The notes beneath the pieces are model-generated. The model was not told the origin of the DNA, made no database searches, and saw only the letters and a program-made list of their open reading frames with translations. Both the position numbers and the translations under genes were made by a program. From Branchiostoma floridae (taxonomy: Eukaryota; Chordata; Leptocardii; Amphioxiformes; Branchiostomatidae): a stretch of DNA of 60,000 nt. Positions 56,601 through 60,000 of the stretch are shown here, piece by piece (positions within the stretch are counted from its first letter, which is position 1; each line of letters begins with the position of its first letter). The stretch spans positions 11,852,521 through 11,912,520 of the forward strand of contig NC_049988.1 in the NCBI RefSeq assembly GCF_000003815.2. Reading direction: 5' to 3'.

Positions 56601-59219
56601 AGATCTTACATTACATAAAAAACACACATAAAAATGCAAGTAAAAGGCGAATGACGGATGACTAAACTAATCTGACTGACAAAGGCGAGCAAAAATTAAA
56701 GTGTAAAAATATTTGAACAAATTGTAAAAAAAAAAAACATCTATATTTCTATCGCTTAATATAAAGACCTGTTGATAGAATTCATACCAAACTCATTAGA
56801 GAATTCATACCAAACTCAGTAGTTGTTTCCAAGAAAAAAAAAATGAACAAGAAGCTTCTAGAATACCTTTATTCTATCATCAAACTCTAGGCTTCTAGAG
56901 GTTTTGTCATATTATACTAGACGGTACGTCGGCTGAAATTGTTTCGGCTACCAAGATAACGTATGGATCACAGTGCCAATACCAACAACACCGAAATTTT
57001 ATCACCGCATAAACATTATACCTCAGACAGAATGTATGCACTGCCGAACATCATTAAAATCATCACCAGGACGACAGAACAACATTCAGCCACACCCGGC
57101 TATATTGCCTAATAAAATGTAATGACGTACATGATTGTTGGGAATATGTTCCTTTGAATTTTTTTATTTCCTGGAAATGTCTGTCCCTTGATCTACATCA
57201 AAATCCAGTAACCTTGCTTGTTCTGGAAAAAAGGTTTATCTTAATTAATAGATTCTTCATTTTTTCGCTTTCACTTCTTCTCTAACATTGAAATTGAGAT
57301 TTGCCTCTTCATTAGTATCTGTTTCCCAACATATTTTTTTGCGATGTACGGAATATAGTATTTTCTCGTATTGCAACTGCTTTGTATGATTTACAGCATG
57401 TTTTAAAAAAATTTTAAAGGCCTTGATGGATTTAGGGGGATAGATGCACCATCATTCTTAAAGCTTAGATACAATAATATAGATAAGTTTGATTTAGTAT
57501 TCATAGCAAAATATGATCCTTACATTTTTATATACTGTCAAGCGTGAAGAAGTCGAGCTTAAGATGCTGCTGGAAAAAAGGGCTAAAAATGGGTATATTT
57601 TACTGTTTCAGTATATCTGTATCAGATTCTGTACCTCTACAACGGATATAACAACCCTTCGGTGTAACAGACCACATTTGCAAGCGCGGGTCGGTGTAAC
57701 AGACCACATTTGCAAGCGCGGGGCGCGGCAGCAGCTGGTTATATTACACTGAACGTACCATCGTAGGCACGGCTACCTTACTATGGTGGCTCTCTCCTTT
57801 TCTATCATAACAACCATTGTTTGGATAAGAAAGCAATGTTACCACTGACGTCAGCCTATTTTGGAAAATCATTTAAGGGCGTTAACATTACAAAGCTGGT
57901 TGTAAAATGAACACAAGCATCTAATAGTAAGACAACCCTTTTATTCATGATATTGTTTAAAAATGCATCTATCCAGCAGCTAGTGCCGAGGAATACAAGT
58001 GAGCGACTTTAAATAACATACATAAACACCTAAAATTAACGGAACACTCAATGTTCACGATGATCTTGCTTGAAGCGTGAAGACGTCAAGCTTAAAATAA
58101 TGGTGGGAATAAGTGCTAAAAGAATTGGTATATTCTACTGTTTCAGTATATCTGTATCCGTACCTCTACAACGGATATAACAACCTTTCGGTGTAACAGA
58201 CCACATTTGCAAGCGCGGGGCGCGGCAGCAGCTTGTAATATAAAACTGAATATACCGTCACACCTAAGAATTCTATATCTAGCGTTGTTTAAAGCCATAT
58301 AATGATAATGCTCTTACATTTTGTGGTTGCAACCAGTTCCACTCTACACTTTCCTTTATAATTTACCTTACGTTTAATGAAAACTTGAGCCTGAAGGGTG
58401 TTTGGACAATAGAAAAGAGAATCACTATAACTGTGAATATTAACATATTCGAGTATCTACTTATGCAGTCTTGATACTGATTTATTCCGAATGTTAACCT
58501 GCATTTAAAACAAAAAGCATAAAATGAGGCTAGATAAAACATAGCGTAACGTGATTGTTGGGAATGATTCACAGAACAGCGGGTGAAAGAAAATTACCTT
58601 GACAAAACAAGGTGTCTCCATCGTGCGAACATGTGCACGCCGTGCAGCTGTCCCCGTTGTCATAGTTACCATCCATGCAGGAGCACACCTTCAGCATGTT
58701 CGGGCCACAGGTCAATTTCCCCTGACCAGCAGTTGCCGTGGCGACGACAAACAAACCTAACATTGAAAAACAAATAGTGCTGCAACAGCAACAGCTGCTT
58801 TCTTTTACCATGTCAATCGATAGAATGCGTAAAACACTATCACTTTTCTTGTTAATTGTTAAGATGGTATTACAAACAAGAAAATGAATAAAAAATTATA
58901 TCAAAACGACAGAAATAATATTTTTATTAATTCAAAGTAATGCATATCTTTATCAATTCTAATATTGTATAAGAAATTTGTCGCTACAATTTGCATCCAT
59001 AGTGTTTTAGAAGTCAATTTAGCAGATGATGCCCACATAGAACGATGCGAGCTTTTAACGTCCAACATCAACGAAAAAACACGCAGTTCAAATTCATTCA
59101 TTAACATGGAAATCATAACACGCTTGGTGATAATATCCAGGGTTACATGAAGGTTTCATTCGTTAGTGCAAAAAAGGCCAGTTACACTTACATGTCGCCA
59201 ATGTCAAAACAATCCTCAT
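31496..59219 (-). CDS. Polycystin-1-like 11-TM receptor/channel with lectin domains (PKD1L2-like)
   Basis: A 41-exon model; every exon pair keeps phase. Exons: 59219-59192, 58756-58598, 55833-55432, 54908-54725, 54074-53993, 53636-53480, 52159-52027, 51467-51380, 51068-50910, 49241-49013, 48327-48141, 47509-47256, 46722-46518, 46084-45895, 45398-45209, 44702-44560, 44170-44063, 43658-43482, 43323-43198, 42984-42870, 42685-42600, 42317-42198, 41835-41686, 41280-41068, 40577-40289, 39997-39870, 39671-39447, 39303-39196, 38681-38503, 38136-38071, 37689-37582, 37334-37121, 36711-36345, 35907-35720, 35041-34979, 34793-34695, 34392-34171, 33830-33671, 33417-33163, 32885-32547, 32298-31496. The CDS is 7,698 bases, 2,565 residues. 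C-type lectin, a second lectin, REJ, GPS, PLAT, 11 TM helices and polycystin domain, with no Ig-like PKD repeats seen, resemble vertebrate PKD1L2. Family members are autocleaved membrane proteins that pair with PKD2-type subunits. Orthology is not proven. Confidence 0.88.
32547..34392 (-). CDS. Polycystin-like exons 37-40: TM6 and extracellular polycystin domain
   Basis: Exon 37 carries basic residues then TM6 (VVLEVLVFAVFFTVLMMTSY). Exons 38-40 carry FWTWLTIHFIPAMY, LPVGSWCTLAYSDGESEKRN, RGGGFIASLGTT, WLDDKTRAVFVEFTLYNPHV and NLFSIISMVVELNNLG, then the next TM helix. The GGG...L and D.TRAVF.EF..YN...NLF strings are hallmarks of the polycystin (TOP) domain. The open frame past the exon 37 donor is a repeat, not exon. 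Confidence 0.93.
33990..34165. repeat. Dispersed repeat after polycystin exon 37, copy A
   Basis: Shares ttacagaaaatataaaactt, caaatttggtga.cgtaa, cattttgaaattacga (with small changes) with 50720-50880. It produces the misleading open frame that extends exon 37. Confidence 0.7.
34695..35041 (-). CDS. Polycystin-like exons 35-36: short cytoplasmic linker
   Basis: Two small phase 0-0 exons (63 and 99 bases) encode RPVEDEDPPPSSLDKDEEYL and SPNPSTTATGFMRYFQKDKQ. They are acidic and polar with no named domain. Either could be skipped without breaking frame. Confidence 0.7.
35720..37334 (-). CDS. Polycystin-like exons 32-34: TM helices 2-5
   Basis: Helices are visible at LSCCLTLLYSTMLTNIMFFG, IISIQSAVIILPVNLLIVFL, WIIYIAWLLLWAAGFTAAFF and LMQPFKLLSIALVFALLA. 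A long Ser/Thr- and Lys-rich cytoplasmic loop lies between helices 3 and 4. Exon 33 ends ATTG/GTGCGT in phase 1 and joins exon 34 to give YIAWLLLW, as the family expects. Confidence 0.88.
35945..36185. repeat. Dispersed element with TTCATTAGTCACG end, copy B
   Basis: Begins gaagagattcattagtcacg and contains ctctcgcgagaactagatca and gagatggactgatagcc, shared with 45430-45610 and 54968-55195. Lies in a polycystin intron. Confidence 0.7.
37582..39303 (-). CDS. Polycystin-like exons 28-31: PLAT/LH2 domain
   Basis: Four exons read YIITVYTGFGTNAGTTAE, then ADTFILRDRTRFLFEKGSVD, LGGLSHVRVLHDSSGNSPGW, FLRQIVVTNRGSGETSFFLC and NRWLAADEDDGKVHRVL. The V.TG....AGT.A.V start and W(F/Y)L..I.V......F.C..WL pattern are diagnostic of PLAT, a cytoplasmic lipid/protein-binding beta-sandwich after TM1 of polycystin-1 proteins. 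Confidence 0.93.
39447..39997 (-). CDS. Polycystin-like exons 26-27: GPS cleavage site and first TM helix
   Basis: Exon 26 ends VCVFFDEDIHLWKTDGCQ and exon 27 continues HIHCRCNHLTKFAAFVAP, a full GPS motif (C..W..GC...CxCNHLTxF). Family knowledge places autocleavage between Leu and Thr of HLT. Next comes TM1 (IGLIVVLTVFVLYLPGVVW). Confidence 0.92.
40289..44170 (-). CDS. Polycystin-like exons 17-25: REJ-to-GPS linker (GAIN-like region)
   Basis: Nine exons, mostly phase 0, encode the extracellular stretch before the GPS. Visible segments are FEEYMDGFMTYPNGTFFSLL, LGVALSIVMVTNATYQLSEQ, MAALEHQAGESYTTKLLK, RVPSYSALLKGNCSSEENVG and SFSLIFNNTVFPQDISLFLK. There are several N-glycosylation sequons. 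No named domain is recognised with certainty; by position it would form the GAIN-like subdomain that supports autocleavage. Confidence 0.72.
43776..43797. repeat. (GA)n run beside a retroelement-like tail
   Basis: A short GA run followed by ctttattcccaaaaagttac and agggtacagtgcata, similar to the tails near 1.03 and 31.2 kb. Confidence 0.6.
44560..46722 (-). CDS. Polycystin-like exons 13-16: rest of the REJ module
   Basis: Reads VVNISVNVKAVGSPHQEAYT, LPGLTLECEENCDIGNTLQA, RISEWRFRVYANPSAP and FCAQCEGEFTDPLGP. The CxxNC motif followed by a second Cys pair is the usual C-terminal landmark of REJ. Exon 13 ends at GGA/GTATGT in phase 2, which gives LECEENC across the junction. Confidence 0.78.
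45430..45612. repeat. Dispersed element, copy C
   Basis: Contains ctctcgcgagaactatgtcg, gagcaagatggactgatagc and the end motif acatacgtgactgatgaatc. Lies in the intron after polycystin exon 14. Confidence 0.7.
47157..47219. repeat. (ATT)n/(ATC)n trinucleotide repeat
   Basis: Interrupted tri-nucleotide array in the intron after polycystin exon 12. Confidence 0.95.
47256..48327 (-). CDS. Polycystin-like exons 11-12: fucolectin (FTP) domain 2, inserted in REJ
   Basis: Two exons of 187 and 254 bases form a phase 1-1 cassette of 147 residues. Contains VNIARCMATATASSSVGGTP, DMVVDGNNEGQLRDC, NEWWMVDLNHPKPIDRITIY and LMPGADHRKFLCEVEVFTND. The fold is clearly FTP, but the CC pair, the binding His and the last Arg are absent, so fucose binding is unlikely. 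Removing the cassette would leave the REJ frame intact. Confidence 0.85.
47616..47673. repeat. (GT)n microsatellite
   Basis: About 28 GT units with one interruption, in the intron between the two exons of fucolectin domain 2. Confidence 0.97.
49013..52159 (-). CDS. Polycystin-like exons 7-10: first part of the REJ module
   Basis: Reads PCQVAYSGCTADVTSEMKAN, then RTGNVAIHGLLSVDACVED, WSVWRDYPSQC, LLGANTMEAGLYMFQFRVTM and LSYDPEGVLSPETFVYDWEC. The W...L.L....L..G.Y.F.V.V pattern and the S.DPE...W.C pattern are typical of the REJ (receptor for egg jelly) module. The next two exons do not continue REJ but insert a second fucolectin domain. Confidence 0.8.
49930..50338 (-). mobile_element. tRNA-derived SINE
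   Basis: On the minus strand the head reads CGTGGCACAGTGGTATTGTG (A-box-like) and, about 40 bases on, GTGATCGAATCC (B-box-like), the internal pol III promoter of a tRNA-derived SINE. The body follows and ends near 49930. A second copy of the body, without the head, is at 59535-59665. It lies in a polycystin intron and is co-linear with the gene. Confidence 0.75.
50560..50880. repeat. Dispersed repeat in a polycystin intron, copy B
   Basis: Second copy of the family at 33990-34165, in the same orientation. It ends next to exon 9 of the gene, just before GGTTAATC. Confidence 0.7.
51928..51985. repeat. (GTA)n trinucleotide repeat
   Basis: Interrupted array of GTA units just downstream of polycystin exon 7 on the coding strand. 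Frames here give poly-Leu strings and are not coding. Confidence 0.95.
52200..52300 (-). repeat. Retroelement 3' tail-like segment
   Basis: aataataatctttattgcac followed by a tail with tacagtaacattaaca, similar in style to the tails near 1.03 and 31.2 kb. Confidence 0.4.
53480..54908 (-). CDS. Polycystin-like exons 4-6: fucolectin (FTP) domain 1
   Basis: Three exons form a 423-base phase 1-1 cassette of 141 residues. It begins NIALAKTAHQTSTW, has WWVDLGQSYVINRVVIFFRQ, DGCCWERINPFNIHIGD, CGGDHRNV and ends YVGVRLPGPSRVLSLCEVQV. This is the eel-fucolectin/tachylectin-4/pentraxin-1 fold, a fucose-binding beta-sandwich. The CC pair and the His, Arg, Asp and Arg of the fucose-binding motif are present, with one extra residue between Asp and the final Arg. 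Confidence 0.9.
54968..55195. repeat. Dispersed element, copy D
   Basis: Begins gaagaggttcattagt, contains aattttcgatgatctacg, ctctcgcgagatcgagacta and cgtgagcaagatggactgtc, and its mirror tcgaaaatttggaggta. The inner parts form an inverted repeat. Lies between the C-type lectin and fucolectin exons. Confidence 0.7.
55432..55833 (-). CDS. Polycystin-like exon 3: C-type lectin domain
   Basis: A 402-base phase 1-1 exon. Contains GYVCFRGVCYKSFSEAKTYY, LAMPKTSAINEFLV, SWVGLAKDNNKWKFEDGQHL, NWYPGQPQPYINGQGGCAGF and NRAFFCQLDKG. The sugar motif position reads QPQ and the WND position reads WFE, so classic calcium-dependent sugar binding is doubtful. A single-exon lectin cassette is easily shuffled. 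Confidence 0.93.
55868..56760. repeat. Two diverged tandem copies of an approximately 450-bp unit
   Basis: accaatccgtattcttgctg at 55866 recurs at 56340, and the following blocks (gagcactgacgtcagcctat, gcatctatgggacttccaat/gt, cgaatgacggatgactaaac) appear in the same order. The second copy has small deletions. Lies in the long intron between polycystin exons 2 and 3. Confidence 0.85.
57655..58260. repeat. Further partial copies of the 55.9-kb unit and a 32-bp duplication
   Basis: ggtgtaacagaccacatttg plus caagcgcggg occurs twice in tandem at 57660-57721 and again at 58190-58221, followed each time by gcgcggcagcagct. The block at 57845-57990 repeats the ctgacgtcagcctattttgg segment of the units to its left. 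Confidence 0.8.
58598..58756 (-). CDS. Polycystin-like exon 2: VWC-like cysteine-rich module
   Basis: After the signal peptide the exon reads LTCGPNMLKVCSCMDGNYDN, then GDSCTACTCSHDGDTLFCQ, and the next exon continues ACNDQSCP. The cysteine spacing (CxCxxG...C..CxC...CQxC...CP) resembles a von Willebrand factor C module. This is not a standard part of vertebrate PKD1L2 proteins as far as I know. Confidence 0.6.
59192..59219 (-). CDS. Polycystin-like exon 1: start and signal peptide
   Basis: Encodes MRIVLTLAT, completed by the next exon to CLFVVATATAGQG, a classic signal peptide with an Ala-x-Ala region. The donor ACAT/GTAAGT is strong, phase 1. A longer hydrophobic frame reading up from the next exon (Met at 58811) is intron sequence, because a good acceptor (AATGTTAG) precedes 58756. 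Confidence 0.8.
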
Positions 59220-59269
59220 GGTAAGGTATGAAGATGTTCCTTACTATCCGTTGTCCCCAAGACTAATGG

Positions 59270-59279
59270 ATCTATAAAA
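59270..59279 (-). promoter_or_regulatory. Candidate TATA box of the polycystin-like gene
   Basis: The minus strand reads TTTTATAGAT about 55 bases upstream of the ATG, so transcription could start near 59245. Seen only as a motif at a plausible distance. Confidence 0.45.
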
Positions 59280-60000
59280 CTCAGTGGGCCAGGCTGGTAC
59301 AATATGATAATACACTAAAAATATGCAAATCGTGCATGGCCACGTAAAGTCACCCAACTGCATTAATTATGGTATACTATGGTAAAGCAAAAATTGTGAT
59401 ATTTTCTTCTTATACATATTTCTATGCTCAACAACTACGAATTACTATTCTTATTATTATCATTATTATTAGTTTGGGTCGACAATGTTTTTTATTCGTA
59501 TCCAGGGGCTGAATTTTCACAATGGATTTCACAATAGGTGGGGCTGAATAGCAAAGTGTCTGGAGTGGCGCCCTCAGATGACCTCAAAAGTACAGTAAAA
59601 TCCCTGATACGGCCGTGGGACTGTAGATTTTTTAACTACTCACACCAGGAAGAACTTGAGGTCTTTAAGTCTTTAATGATTGTTTAGAACATCATTGTCT
59701 ATTCTCATTTTTGTACTGGTTTGTATTAGGGCAACGACAACGAAATTATTCACGTATAAGAGTGATAAGGCAATATGCTTGCTTCAGTTGCATGGATAGC
59801 CTTACCTTTTGTGTAGATGAGGTGTGGTTCATTTTGTATGCTTAGATGACTCGGCAAACGAAGCATATTGAAAGCAACATGAAATAAAATACGAAAAGAT
59901 AAGCAATGTTTGCAAGCATGGGGGGACACAATGCTATCACAAACCCATTCCACTACACTGAATGTAAGAATAAGTCCCCCTTCAATTTTATATCTAACTG
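59280..60000. other. Upstream flank of the polycystin gene
   Basis: Apart from the SINE fragment and a small TTA repeat near 59450 nothing recognisable is seen. Frames are short. Other promoter elements of the polycystin gene could lie here. Confidence 0.5.
59535..59665 (-). mobile_element. SINE body fragment, head missing
   Basis: Matches 49980-50110 (cacaataggtggggctgaat, cagatgacctca, atacggccgtgggactgtag) with substitutions. It lacks the tRNA-like head and lies upstream of the polycystin gene. Confidence 0.65.

Noticed and set aside
31496-59219. Possibility of two adjacent genes (a lectin protein and a polycystin)
   Set aside because: No stop, poly(A) signal with new promoter, or phase break is found between the lectin and REJ/GPS exons; all 40 junctions keep frame. 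A transcript could still overturn this.

Overview
This is animal nuclear DNA with split genes, GT-AG introns, microsatellites and many DNA-transposon remnants. The gene set (a polycystin-1-like protein with lectin domains, a type II membrane C-type lectin with sushi and FA-type domains, a GEKPY-linked C2H2 zinc-finger protein, an NNMT-like methyltransferase) suggests a cephalochordate, amphioxus (Branchiostoma). This is inferred from family knowledge; no database was searched.

Layout. (1) 47-3807, minus: 5' part of a secreted discoidin (F5/8 type C) protein running off the left edge. (2) 7121-15969, minus: a nine-exon type II membrane lectin: cytoplasmic tail, TM helix, coiled neck, two CCP/sushi domains, an FA-type domain split over two exons, and a C-type lectin domain. 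It contains one apparent single-base frame conflict and a decayed third CCP exon. (3) 18384-20994, plus: a TATA-driven zinc-finger gene with ten fingers in one coding exon. (4) 21-25 kb: gene-poor, with a LINE reverse-transcriptase fragment, microsatellites and a small MITE. (5) 25648-29726, plus: a five-exon NNMT/PNMT-family methyltransferase of 268 codons that fits the family throughout except for a TGA inside the SAM-binding motif; one intron carries a 1.57 kb transposon with minisatellite arms. (6) 31496-59219, minus: a complete-looking 41-exon polycystin-1-like gene of about 2,565 residues.

The polycystin gene model was built exon by exon and reading phase is conserved across all 40 introns. 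Its order is signal peptide, VWC-like, C-type lectin, fucolectin (FTP), first part of REJ, a second FTP, rest of REJ, GPS, TM1, PLAT, TM2-TM6, polycystin extracellular domain, and five channel helices. Its lectin modules are bounded by phase-1 introns, and the second fucolectin cassette sits inside the REJ module.

The genes do not form an operon or an obvious pathway. Three of the five encode secreted or membrane proteins with carbohydrate-recognition folds (discoidin, C-type lectin, fucolectin). The most notable signals are the nested fucolectin-in-REJ architecture, the unusual lectin domain combination, the broken methyltransferase, and several foldback and inverted-repeat elements with readable target-site duplications.
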